Of a stretch of 20,459 nt of DNA, positions 8,762 to 18,904 are shown piece after piece. Numbering within the stretch: position 1 is the stretch's first letter; each line of letters begins with the position of its first letter. The notes beneath the pieces were generated by a model. That model saw only the letters and a program-made list of their open reading frames with translations. It was not told where the DNA came from and searched no databases. The DNA lies in assembly GCA_004335835.1 (NCBI GenBank), contig RWJK01000516.1:1-20459 (forward strand), written 5' to 3'. The stretch comes from Scenedesmus sp. ARA3 (taxonomy: Eukaryota; Chlorophyta; Chlorophyceae; Sphaeropleales; Scenedesmaceae). The position numbers and the translations under genes were made by a program.

Positions 8762-11011
8762 TGATTGCTAGGTATTGAGCAGCAGACATTTCGAATGCTC
8801 CACTTTGTATGCAGTATGCATGAATATAGAATCATACTTCTGTCTGAGAAGCAGGGGTTGCACGACAAGGAAAGGCCATGGCTGCAGCGTTGTGAAGTAT
8901 GTTGTGGCACGGGTGTCACGCACTTTGCATAACATGTTGTCCTCGTTGGAGTAGGATCGCCTCCAATGCACAGGCCAGTGCTTGTGTTTTGCTGTGTTGC
9001 TGTGTTGTTTTGTTGTTGGTTGCTGTTGCTTCACATGCACTACATGTTCCACAGGTGTGTCAGCCCGTTGGCAGGCCACTGTTGCATCTGCCTACTTGTT
9101 GAGGTGATGGTGTGTCAGCTGCAGGTTGGGCATTTGTAAAGATGGATGAATATGGGTGCTGATCTGTTGTACGGCTCTGTTTGTTCCTATACTAGTGTTA
9201 AGCAAGCGCAACAGTTGCCAAGTGTGCTTGCAGCACCAGCAGTGGGTCGTTTGGCTAGTTAGGATGTTGTCTATCAAGTTTGGCAAGTACATGTTGTGTT
9301 GTTGCCTCCAAAAACTGCGCTAGTACGTCTGCAGTGACGCCCCTACTTGTCAGTGTTGACGTACATGCACTATGCTTAATGTGCCTACCAAGCAAGCAAC
9401 ACTCTTGCCGCCGTTACAAGACTTGCGTTTGTCTGCCTGCTCAGCGCATGCCAGCAGCGTACCGTCGCTGCTGCACAATGATACTCAACTGGTGTGTACT
9501 GCGCAGGCGACGCCGCACTCTAGGTGCCCAGATAGGGCTGTTTGCTTTGATGTGCTCAGCAGCACCCCTGCTACTTGTATAAAGGTAGGCTTTGGTTGCG
9601 CATAATAGTTGCTTGACAGAATGAAACAATGCTGCATCTTTTTGCCGTCTCCAGTGGAGCGCGGGGCTGAGACAATGTTTATTGCTATGATTGGTAGTGA
9701 GCAGCACCACTGCGCTCACTCTGGTTCTGCACATTGCTGGTCAACAGTAGACTGCCTGCGTCAATATTCAACAGCTTGTCAGGTTGTTTGAGGTTGTGTT
9801 GTTCTTTTGCTGTAAAACGTTGTCAGTGTGCGTGTTGGGGCTGCAGTGGAAAACTGAGAAGATACGGCAGCTTTGGGTTGCAACATCAGCCAAGCTTTGA
9901 AGCATGAGTTCATGCGGCACAGGCGTTTGACCAAGGATTGACTGCTAGCAGCATGGTCGCCCTTACACTGATAGCCATGTTGGGATGCAGTAACCAAAGC
10001 TTGTCCAAGCTTGTGTTGTGGACCAGTGCATTTGCATAGGCCCTGCATGCACACTTCCTGGAAGGTTTAGTCTACAAGCATTTGGAGGACAATGGGTTGT
10101 TTCCACCTGTGTCACGGTATTGCATTTAGTTTTACAAGATACCTTTTGCAGACGGTTTGCTTCATTCGTAAGGCATGATAAATTTGCTGATGGGCGTGGT
10201 TCCCTGATGCAGGGCAGGTGTTCCTTGCAAGTAGTGGGTGTGACGCACCTTTCCGGGCGAGGCTGTGAGCAGACCCAGGGCAAGCATGTAACCCTGCCGC
10301 AGGCTGAACAATGCAGCACCAGGTGACAAGAACACAGCAAGCCAGCATGTCAATTGCCATGCAGGGTATTGTCCCCCAGGTTACCTGCTAACATAAACCA
10401 TCAGCACTTACCAAGACATGCCATCGCAAACATTAGCAGCCAGTGCACGGGCCACATGGCCAAATTCAAGTAATAGCTTCAGCCAAACGTACACTGTGCT
10501 CTGCCTGATGAGCCTGTCATCGGCTTCAAACGGGCGAGGTCCCTGTGTAAAATCCAAATGTGTACACAAGCGTCGGCCACGGCTGGTGGTGCCAGGTCCC
10601 TGTTGCTCATAACTCGTCCCTCGTCAAGCACTCTAGTAGATCTCGCAGATGCCCACCACCTGTACCACACCATTCCACTAGCATGTGTGCGGGCACCGGG
10701 CACCTGCAAAACCACATGCACGGTGCAGCCATGCCCATCCGAAGGGCAAGCACGCTCAGTCACAATCATCCGGCTACAATCAATAAAGTTTCAGTTACGC
10801 ACACCACGCCACGAGCAATATACAGTGCCACTGTAGTGCTGGTGCACACCAGCACAACATCCCTGCAAAACAAACGTTCCTTGACCAACAAAGTGTGCAG
10901 CACACACTGGCATGCGATATGACACTGACCTGTTAAGCATACACCACAAGTGAACCACCAGATGGAGCACTCCCATCCAGCAGCAACGATGCACCACCGC
11001 AGCACAAGATC
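8762..11011. other. Convergent intergenic spacer with strand-composition switch
   Basis: About 2.2 kb between the 3' ends of copy B (plus) and the SCAPER homologue (minus). Open frames here are short, overlapping and lack family resemblance, so I call no gene. From about 8,900 to 10,320 the plus strand is rich in T and G (for example runs of TGTT and GTTG around 8985-9030 and 9780-9840). From about 10,340 to 11,000 it is rich in A and C. Each half is therefore T/G-rich in the sense direction of the gene reading into it. The likely content is two 3' UTRs or downstream transcribed regions meeting near 10.33 kb. Confidence 0.5.
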
Positions 11012-11900
11012 TCAGCTGGCAGGTGTTTCTACCGTCGAGACAGCCATGCCTGCTGCCTGACTGCCAGCTGCCGTTGCCCGACCGCCAGCTGCTGCTGCTG
11101 CTGCAGAGGCCTGCTGCCCCTGCAGCTGCTTCTGCAGGTATGCCTCAGCCTCGCGTAGCGCTGCCAATGGAAAGCGCCTGGCGAGGCTGAAGGGACCACT
11201 GCCGCTGCTGCTGCTGCTGCTGCTGCCGCTGCTGCCAGCTGAGCCCTCAGTACTGCAGGGCGGGCTGATGAGCCGCTGCAGCAGCTGCTGCACCTCAGGC
11301 GGTATCAGCCCTGCGCAGCCCTGCTGCTGCGCCTGCACCTGCTGCTGCTGGACCTGCTGCTCCTGCCCTGCCGGCTGCTGCTGTTGCTGTGCCAACGGCT
11401 GGTGTGCTAGCTGTTGCCGCACAAACTGCAGCAGCATCTCAAGGCTGACATGCTGCGCCACTACCTCGCATGTCCGGTCAGCTCCAAAGCACACTGACAG
11501 TAGAGTCGGCATAGACACAGCACGCAGCTCTGGTATGCTGAAGTAGGGGAACGGCATCGAGCACAGCCGCTGCAGGATGTTGGGGCTCCTGCCAAATAGC
11601 AGCATGGCCTGATTGCTGGGTGCTTGCACACAAAAGTACCCCACCAGCAGCAGCACTTGGTTGAGTAGCTCTGCAATGGGGTGCCGCACCACTGCTGCAA
11701 CTGCTGTGTGCATGCGCGAGGGCTCGGCACCTGCACAACTGCTGCCTCTACTGCCGCTGCCGCTGCTGCTGCTACTGTTGGGGCCCTGCTGATGGGCTGC
11801 CACAGGTATACTGCTGCCTTTCTGCTGCGAGCTGCTATTGCTGCTGCTGGTGCCATCTGCGTTGACACATGCAGGCCGCTGCCTTGGCAGTACGTCGGCT

Positions 11901-11936
<36 letters not shown>

Positions 11937-14900
11937 GGTTGTACCTGCACCTGTGCCTGCAGTCCTGCCGGAGCTGGCAGGTGCAGCGGCAGTGGAGGCT
12001 GCATCTGCACACCTGCAGTGGGCCCTGCTGCTGGCCACCTGCTTGAGCAGTAGCTCAGCAAGAAGCTGCAGAGCATTAGAAAGCAGCGCAAAAGTCCCGC
12101 AAGGTCAGTAACACATACAACAGCACAGTGCGTGTTGCAAAGTTCCTTTCAACTCATGTCTTCCACGACCGGCACGCAGCAGACGCAGCCACATGTGGAT
12201 CACCCCGACACAACGCTGTTTTGGCTTCACCCGCATGCAGCATGCACGTTGCAGCGCTGCAGCAGCAGCAGCCCAACCAGCACTCAACACGCTCGTCATG
12301 ACCGCCCAGCCTCACCTGATGAGGTGGAAGAACTCCAGCCTGTTGTGTGTGCTGGACAGCATGTGCTGTGCAGCCAGCAGGTCCAGGCAGCACACGTTGT
12401 TCAGCACCGCCATCACCAGGTTGGCCGCCTCCACAAAGTTGGGCGGCAGCGCGCGGCACGACGCCTCAGCAGGCGTGACGCCGGGCGCGGCGTTCAGCAG
12501 CACGGCCGTCAGCAGCGACAGCACGCCAGCCTGCAGCAGGGCAGCAACACACAGAACACTTGGTTTGGTACAGCTCTTCTGTAGACAAAACCAGCAGCAG
12601 CACGTAATACATCTGGTATATATGCACACCAGTTTGCAGCGCTGTGCGACACCGAGCAAGTCCTTGGCTAGCTCTACTGTGCGCGGGCCACCTGGCAGTG
12701 CCTGTGCTGGCGCGCAGGCTGACTCACCATGGCTGTGGCCTGCAGGTCCATGATGATGGCTGCTGCGTTGGGGTTGACTGTGGGCCAGCGCTTGCCCACG
12801 AGCAGCTCGTTGGAAGGGCAGCGCACAGCCGTCAGGCCGCGCAGCAGGCGCAGGCACTGCAAGGCAGAGAAAGGTTTGCGCAACAGGCTAACCATCAGTA
12901 TCACAACCCTACGCGTGAGCCGCACTGCGGGTGTCTCGCTGAGCTGCAATGCTGGCAACAGGCCAATCACCTGCTGTGGTGTGCCACGTGCCGCACCATG
13001 CAACTAACAAGCGTCCTAACTAAACGCGCAGCATGCATGTGGTAAGAGTGCAACAAAAATCAATAAACCAGGCCCACCTGCAGCACGTGTGGCGGCACAG
13101 GCCTCGCTGCATCCTTCATGGGCTGGTCAAACAGGCTGAACACGCTGGCCAGGCGCCCCAGGGTGCCGGCAGCAATCATGTAGCCAACCTGGGAACACGC
13201 ATGGCCAGAACACAGGCGACATGCGTATTAAATGAGTTGAGATACAATGTGTGCAGGCAGCGGCATGCAGGGCTGGGGAGTCATGGAGGCCAGGTCATGC
13301 ATTGTAACAATAAGGAGGCATGAGCTGGGAACAGTCAACAGATCTACACAAGGAGCTGCAGTCGAGCGTCTTTTTGGCAGCTGCTGTGAACCAGCAATGC
13401 GCTGTAGCTGCGTGCAGCACCCACCAGCTCCTCCTGCATCTTCACCAGGTCGATGCTGTCTGGCGTGTGCTCCAGGACTGCCACCAGCACCTGCAGCACC
13501 ACAACAAGCAGCGGCAGCAGCAGCAACAGCAGCTGGTGGTGAGTATGTCTAGCACCTGGTTCGCACCACACATGTCAAAGCAGCGCATGGCCAGTGCGTC
13601 GGTATTCACAGGCGGCAATAATTCAGCGCTCCCGCCCCCTGGGCATCCTTTGCTTGAATAGTCCCTTCCTTGCACACCCACACCTGCAGCAGCATGCTCA
13701 GGCGCGAGGAGGCCTCTCCCCCAATGGTCATGCTGGGCTCGTCTGCCTCCAGGCTGTTGCAGTGGTCCAGGGCATGCAGCGTGGCCTTGGCGAAGCTGGG
13801 CAGCAGCGGCCCTGACGTCAGCAGGCAGTCCAGGTTGAGCGGCAGCTCCAGCAGCCGGCCCAGCAGCGCCAGCATGCGCGCCTGGCGGAGGACATGAAAC
13901 AGAGCAGGGAGAGAGATTGCGTTATTGCTACGGCTTTATTGGATCCTGATGACGATGAGAGCAGGGACTGACGGGGTGTCAGCTGCAGCCTAGGCGTGCA
14001 GCCGGCTCACAGCCAGTGAGTTCTGCAAAAGCAGCTGGGGCGTTGCACTGCGCTGCAAGTGATTGCAGAGATGTGCACAGCAGCATGCAGGTTGAAGCTT
14101 GCCGGCATTTGTTACAGTGCAATTGAGCAGCCAACACGTGTGTGGCTGCAGTATTGTGCCTGGTGTTGTTCAGCTGCGTGGCTCACCTGGAGCAGCCTGT
14201 CCTGCCTTGCCCTGGCCTCCGCTGCTGCTGCTGCTCTGCCACCAGCAGGCTGCCCAGCAGCAGCAAATGCACCAGCCTGATTGCAGCAGCTGCCAGCGCC
14301 ACTGACATGCTTCACCTCTGCATCTCCCTCGGTCTGCAGGGAGCCCCCAGCAGCTGACAGCACCTCCTTGCACAGCAGGTGCAGCAGGCCTGTCTGCCGT
14401 GCCAGGTGACTAACCAGCAGCGGTTGCTTCCCAATGTGTGCACGCGCACTGCTGACCAAGGCTGCCAGCGCATCTTTGCGGTCCAGCCCTGCTCCCTTGC
14501 TGATGATGCCAGCAACAGGGCTGGTCCCTGGGCTAGCAGCGACTGATATGGGGCTGCCAAAGCCAAACTGCTGCTGCCACTGCTGCTGCACGCTGCCGCT
14601 GCTGCTGCACCTGCGATGACATGGGCTGCAGGCGCCGCTGCTGCCACCGCTGCTGCTGCGCCACAGGTCTGCTGCAGGCTGCTTGTCCGGGCTGCTGCCA
14701 GTGCTGCTGCAGCGCGGGCTCTCCAATGTGCACCACTGCTGCTGCACCAGCTCCTGTGCAGCCAGTGGTGCTGCTGCTGTGCTGGCATCGGCCGCTGCTT
14801 GCTGTGGGTAGTGCAGCTGTGGCGGCTGCAGGTCAACCAGGGCCAGGTAAGGGGCCCAGGAAGCCAGCAGCTGCTGTGCTTCTGGCGAGCAGCTCAGCAT

Positions 14901-17900
14901 TGCTACGTCTGCCGGCTCACCCTGCAAGCCACTCCTGCAAGCAACAGCAGCAAACAACACCACCAAGCGAGGTTATGGATGCTCGCACACGCAGGAGGCA
15001 AAAACAACAGCACATGTGAGCAGGACAGCTTCCCCACCTCTGCTGCAGCAAGCTATGTGGGGAGGCACCTGACACCTTGGCTGTTGCTGCAGCAGCAAAC
15101 AAGCACCTTCCGACCCAGCCCAATGCAGTGTGCTGCAGCTCACCCTGGCTGTAGCAGCATGCGCCTGGCCTTGGCCATCCTGCGCCTGGCGCCCTTGATG
15201 CTGGTGCGCAGGCAGCTGGCTGGCGTGAAGCCTGCCTCCTCAATGCTCTGGCTGTGGCCCCGCAGCTCTGCAAGCACCTCAACAGGCAGCGGCGCCTGTG
15301 CTGCTGCGGCAGCTGGGCTTGCAGGAGATGTAGGTGATGCCTGCGTCCGGCCACCAGCAGCTGCTGCATGTTTGCTGCTGCTGCTGCTGCTGCTGGCCTC
15401 CGCAGGAGTAACTGGCCTGGCTTGTTGTGCTGCTGATTGTTCTGGTGATGCTGCCGCTGCTGCATCTGCTGTAGTTGCTCGCATGCTGCTGCTACTGCTG
15501 CATCCAGCGGTTGACCCCGCTGGAGTGACCTGCAGCCCCTTGTAGTTACCATGCCTGCAGGCGGAACCTGGTGCTGTTGCAGCACCAGCTGACACAGCAG
15601 CTGTTGGACAGAAGCAAGGTGCTGCTGCGTTGAGCTTGGATGCCCCGACAGCTGCACTGCTGCTGCTGTTGCTGCGGCCATCAGCTGGATTCTCCAAAAC
15701 AGGTGCTGCATTTGGCTGCTTCACATCTAGCAGCTGCACCCGCGGGCTGACTGTCCGCTGCTGAGTGCTGCTGCTGCTGCTGCCTGCAGCCTTGCCAGCC
15801 ACGCTGCCAATACTGCTGCTGCTGTTTTGCCTCAGTGCAGGCGAAGGGCACCGCGTGCCCGGCGAAGCTGCTGTGAAGCTGTCCCTGCGCTCAAAGTCCT
15901 TCCCCAAAGCAGCCCTCTCGCGGATCAGTTCCAAGTGTCTGACCCTGGCATAGCAGAATTGTAGAAGCGGCCAGGCAGACAGCAGCAGATCAGATGGTGA
16001 CCACCCTCACACCCGACACGTGCGCGGCAGGGGAGGGACATGTGCTGGGTTTGCTGAAACGATCTCTGTAGCAACCATGCTTAGGCGGATACTGGCAATG
16101 CAGCAGTCTTCACTGTGATGCCTACTGATGGGTTGAAACGAGTGCAGGTTGCTGCATTGCAAGCTCTTGCACAGCAGTCGCACCTGCGCTGTGCTGCCTC
16201 CTTGAGGCGTGCATTGACCCTGCTGCTGAGCCATGCTGCCTGCTGCTGCCTGGCTGCCTCTCGCTGCTGTGCACCAGCACGTGCAGCTGCTTTGGCTGCC
16301 TCTCGTGCTGCTGCTGCTGCTAGTCGCTCCTGCTCCAGCTTTGCCTGTGCACCAGCATCAGAGCAGCGCGTACACAAGAATCAGCGGCTAATGGCAGCAG
16401 ATACCAGCAGCACATAGTGCGTCAGCAGCAGGATAGTGAATACTAGCTGAGCCTGTGCATGGCGCTTCCGTTCCCTCCAGCCAGCGTTCAGACAACCAAT
16501 CCACCGTACTCCCTTCACCCATAGGAGGGGAGCAACCCACCTGTGCTTCCTGCTTTCGCCGCTGCTTGTCTGCCAGCTGCGCCAGCCGCTCTGCCTCTGC
16601 TGCACGCCTGCGCTCTGCCGCCTCCTTGATGCTAGCTGCTGCTCCAGCCTGCTTGGCAAGGATAGCTGCCAGGGCCTCCGCACGCCGCGCCTCACCTGCG
16701 AGTGGTAGCCAGGCAGCAGTGGAGGGAGGGGTTAATGTACGGGGGTTACCACACCATGGAGACAGGCTTGCAGCTGTGCGCCCACTGGCTGCATGGTGTG
16801 CAGTGTCAGTCAGCACGTGACTGGCTTGATGCATGTCTGTGCCATGGCCACATCACGCTGCAATGATGGCTTGGAGGTGCACAGAGCCAACTACATCACA
16901 AAGGCTGCGGTGCTGGCCACCCAACGATACTAATTGGGTTCTGCCGGCGCCAGTAAACCCCTGCTCACCCTCCTCCAGGCGCTGCTGCAGGTCTGCCTTC
17001 TTTCCCTCATTGTTGAGGGTGTTGATGAAGCTGACCTCCTCCACCTTGCGAGCTTCGTCGCCTGCCTTGGCCCTGATACGTCTGATGTGTGCTGCGCGCA
17101 GCAGTTCGCTGCGCTGGTGCTTGTCGGCGCGTGCTGCGTTCGCAGCACCTTCCTCCTCCTGCAACATTAAGCATGCAGTGCAGTGAACAGCACGGTTGAA
17201 GAAGGGTGCCCACACATAGTCAGCCCTGAGTTACACACTTGCAGGATAGCCATCACAGCAGGCGGAAGTGTGACAAGTTACTTGTGTTGACTAAAAGGCA
17301 GCCGGGGTGCATTGCAGTGTGCCAAAGCTAACATGTGCGCAACAGCAGCAGTGGCAGACTGCCGCACCTTGCCCGCAGCTCTCCGCTGCTCCTTTGCTGC
17401 CTGCTCCTGCTTCAGCCGTGCCAGCCGCTCCTCTGCCATTGCTGCTCTGAGCTGCTCTGCACGCCTTTGGCGCTCCTCAGTTGTAGCACGTGTTGATGGC
17501 TTGCGCAGCCTATCCGGCGATGACAGCTTGTGGTGCAGGCCTAGCACATTGCCCGCGGTATGCGCAGAGCTGCTGGCCTGTACACCGCTTGCCTCGAACA
17601 CAGCGCTCCAGTTGACGATTCCCTGCCATGCTGCACCAGAGCTGGCAATGCTACCCGTGCTTGCCTTGCTGCCGCTGCTGCCATCAAAGCTGGAAAAGTC
17701 TGAAGTACTGCTGCTGGTGCTGCAGCTGCTAAAGAGGTCTGCACTGCCAGCTTCGCTGCCGCTGTCCGCATCATGGCACTGCTGCTCAAGGTACTGTGTC
17801 ATGGCAGCCTCGCTCAGCGGAGCATGTGCACTGCCAGCTGCAGGTGGTACAGCTGCATGTGTGCTACTGCTGCGCGACAGCCTGCTGCAGCTGCTGCGAC

Positions 17901-18904
17901 GTGCGGCTGATGCTGGCAGTTGTGCTGTCCCTGCTGGTGCTGCAGCAGCAGCTATGCTGGTCCTGCAGTGGCTGCAATGGCTAGCGCAGCTGCCTGGCTC
18001 ACTGTGATGCATCCTGCTGCGCACTGCTCTACACGACCCGCATGGTAGCTCAGGCGGGCGTGGCACTGCGCACACTTGCTGAGCACATCGTTGGTTTGCG
18101 CTGCTGTGGTCGCTGCAGCTGCAGCTTCCTTGGACAGCAACCTGCACATATGAGGCAAGGAAGCCGGAGCATGAATGCGAGGAATGCACCACCTTGAACC
18201 AGTGTCAGTCTACTTTGCCGCTGCTTAACCCTTTGCCTCTTTTGCCACAGCAACAAATAGCATCTGCTGCTTCTTGTTCAGGTCCGGCAGATGATATGGG
18301 GCTTATGTGTGCTGCTTAGAAAGCCATACATGAGTGCAAGCTGCTACAGGTGATTGATCTGTACACAAGAAGCAGCAACACCAGGAGCTGCTAAGAGTTG
18401 CGGTGATGCTAAATAAAGGCATATGTATCAGGCAAGTTCCATAGAGTGTTCAACGGCATGCAGACGCATGGCAGGGTTGCCATGCCCAAGGCACAGGCGC
18501 CGTTCCACACGACCTGTACCAGCATTGTTTGTGCTGTTCATAGGTGCTGAACCTATATCGTGTGCTGCTGCACCTGTTTGATTTGATGCACTGTCTGTTC
18601 CAGGTAGTGCACAGCGCTGTCTGCCATGGAGGGCTCGCCCTCGCACAAGGCATACAGCTCATCCAGCGTCTGCACCAGGCTCTGCTGCAGTTTCAGCCAG
18701 CCATGCTGCTGCCTGTGGCGTTTGCCCTCAACCAGCTGCCATCCCGTGTCCTGCAAAGGCACAGGCAGCAGGTCCTTGTTCTAGCCCACTGTGTGTGTAG
18801 CAGTGGCTTCAGCGGGGTGTCCTGCTGTTGAGCTGCAGTTGGAGGGCTAAGCGAGCATGCAACATCAGCATGCACACCTGTGGGATGTCCGATTTCCCGT
18901 CCAT
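11012..18904 (-). CDS. SCAPER: SCAPER homologue (S-phase cyclin A-associated protein in the ER), 1601 aa, 14 exons
   Basis: Minus-strand exons: 18904-18878, 18750-18574, 18141-17368, 17158-16969, 16695-16541, 16344-16184, 15944-15144, 14934-14187, 13881-13684, 13490-13425, 13188-13078, 12856-12728, 12530-12316 and 12065-11012 (stop). They sum to 4806 nt and phases agree at all 13 junctions. The ATG at 18904 is the first in its frame after an upstream TAG. Order matches SCAPER: an N-terminal helical block (DELYALCE, residues about 43-50), the KLSSPDR motif and Glu/Arg/Ala coiled coil (about 270-500) including VSFINTL, SIKGARRRMAKAR (about 740), then a helical C-terminal half with VLNNVCCLDLL, FLLSYCS, LLLVGYF and ARRFPLAALREAEAYLQK. 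In animals SCAPER associates with the ER and cyclin A, and links TTC5-marked ribosomes to CCR4-NOT in tubulin mRNA autoregulation (family knowledge). I see no C2H2 zinc finger. It is longer than the roughly 1400-residue animal protein because of Gln/Ser/Ala insertions. Confidence 0.87.
11205..11225. repeat. (CTG)7 microsatellite coding poly-Ser in SCAPER
   Basis: Seven CTG units on the plus strand, read on the minus strand in the AGC frame as part of an eight-residue Ser run just before the last conserved segment (GPFSLARRFP). The same triplet elsewhere in the gene is read as Gln. Confidence 0.75.
11903..11935. repeat. (CTG)11 microsatellite coding poly-Gln in SCAPER
   Basis: Eleven perfect CTG units on the plus strand, CAG on the coding strand, giving Gln 1295-1305 of the SCAPER homologue. 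It lies in the insertion that separates two conserved helices, so length changes would probably be tolerated. Confidence 0.9.
15144..15944 (-). other. SCAPER: SCAPER exon 7: Ser/Ala-rich insertion where the zinc finger is expected
   Basis: Starts at the end of the coiled coil (RHLELIRERAALGKDFERRD) and ends with the conserved basic helix SIKGARRRMAKARRML. About 200 residues between are Ser/Ala/Gln/Pro-rich, partly from CTG repeats such as 15375-15395 (seven Ser). Animal SCAPER has its C2H2 zinc finger in this interval. I see scattered Cys and His here but no C-x2-C...H-x3-5-H pattern. Confidence 0.7.
15375..15395. repeat. (CTG)7 microsatellite coding poly-Ser in SCAPER exon 7
   Basis: Seven CTG units on the plus strand, read on the minus strand as AGC codons to give a seven-residue Ser run (EASSSSSSSKH). 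It lies in the long insertion of exon 7. Confidence 0.75.
16184..17538 (-). other. SCAPER: SCAPER coiled-coil region (end of exon 3 to exon 6)
   Basis: Across four exons the product is almost entirely Ala, Glu, Arg, Lys, Gln and Leu with heptad-like spacing. Landmarks are TEERQRRAEQLRAAMAEERL, RRIRAKAGDEARKVEEVSFI followed by NTL, EAAERRRAAEAERLAQLADK and AKLEQERLAAAAAREAAKAA. The FINTL site between charged helices is a SCAPER hallmark. Lys is largely replaced by Ala and Arg compared with animal proteins, in line with the GC-rich codon choice. Confidence 0.8.
17368..18141 (-). other. SCAPER: SCAPER exon 3: Ser-rich linker leading into coiled coil; frame of first ~135 bases uncertain
   Basis: A 258-codon phase-0 exon, residues 69-326. 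The 3' part is secure: acidic/Ser-rich text, then LHHKLSSPDRLRKPSTRA and a charged helix. The 5' part (about 18141-18007) reads in this frame as Cys-rich, unusual sequence. The second frame over the same bases has more typical GC-ending codons and reads LSKCAQCHARLSYHAGRVEQ. An extra exon plus a short intron could therefore hide here. The single-exon model was kept because it is open throughout and phase-consistent at both ends. Confidence 0.6.
18574..18750 (-). other. SCAPER: SCAPER N-terminal helical block (exon 2)
   Basis: A 59-codon phase-0 exon between a TTTGCAG acceptor and a CAG|GTGCAG donor. It encodes residues 10-68, including SLVQTLDELYALCEGEPSM and a following helix ending HYLEQTVHQIKQ. 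In animal SCAPER the same place carries a helix with D-E-I-Y-x-x-C-E and then a second helix, so this exon anchors the N-terminal identification. Exon 1 (MDGKSDIPQ) is tiny and supported only by phase, donor and the upstream stop. Confidence 0.75.

Larger units (their letters stand above)
11012..12530 (-). other. SCAPER: SCAPER C-terminal conserved helices (exons 13-14) split by a Gln/Ser-rich insertion
   Basis: Exon 13 (12530-12316) gives LPPNFVEAANLVMAVLNNVC and ends LEFFHLI. A phase-2 junction gives Ser, and exon 14 continues FLLSYCSSRW. After about 110 low-complexity residues (1265-1370) the helical domain resumes with LLNQVLLLVGYFCVQAPSNQ, PNILQRLCSMPFPYFSIPEL and a further Gln-rich gap. 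It ends with RRFPLAALREAEAYLQKQL. The exon 14 acceptor (CTCTGCAG|C at 12065) was preferred over one 36 bases further on because it restores the 'hlxSxLLxYCS' motif of the family. Confidence 0.8.

Noticed and set aside
10479..10769. 96-codon minus-strand open frame in the convergent spacer
   Set aside because: Starts with ATG and is open, but shows no recognisable motif or codon bias. It lies in the presumed 3' region of the SCAPER transcript.
11461..12046. Long open frames on both strands rich in Ala, Cys, Ser or Leu
   Set aside because: They are shadow frames of the CAG/CTG-rich SCAPER last exon. Triplet repeats keep all frames open. Only the minus-strand frame with LLLVGYF and RRFPLAAL is conserved.
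14616..15545. 309-codon plus-strand open frame
   Set aside because: It crosses two phase-consistent SCAPER exons and an intron on the other strand, and consists of Ala/Leu/Cys runs from GCTGCTG repeats. No family resemblance.
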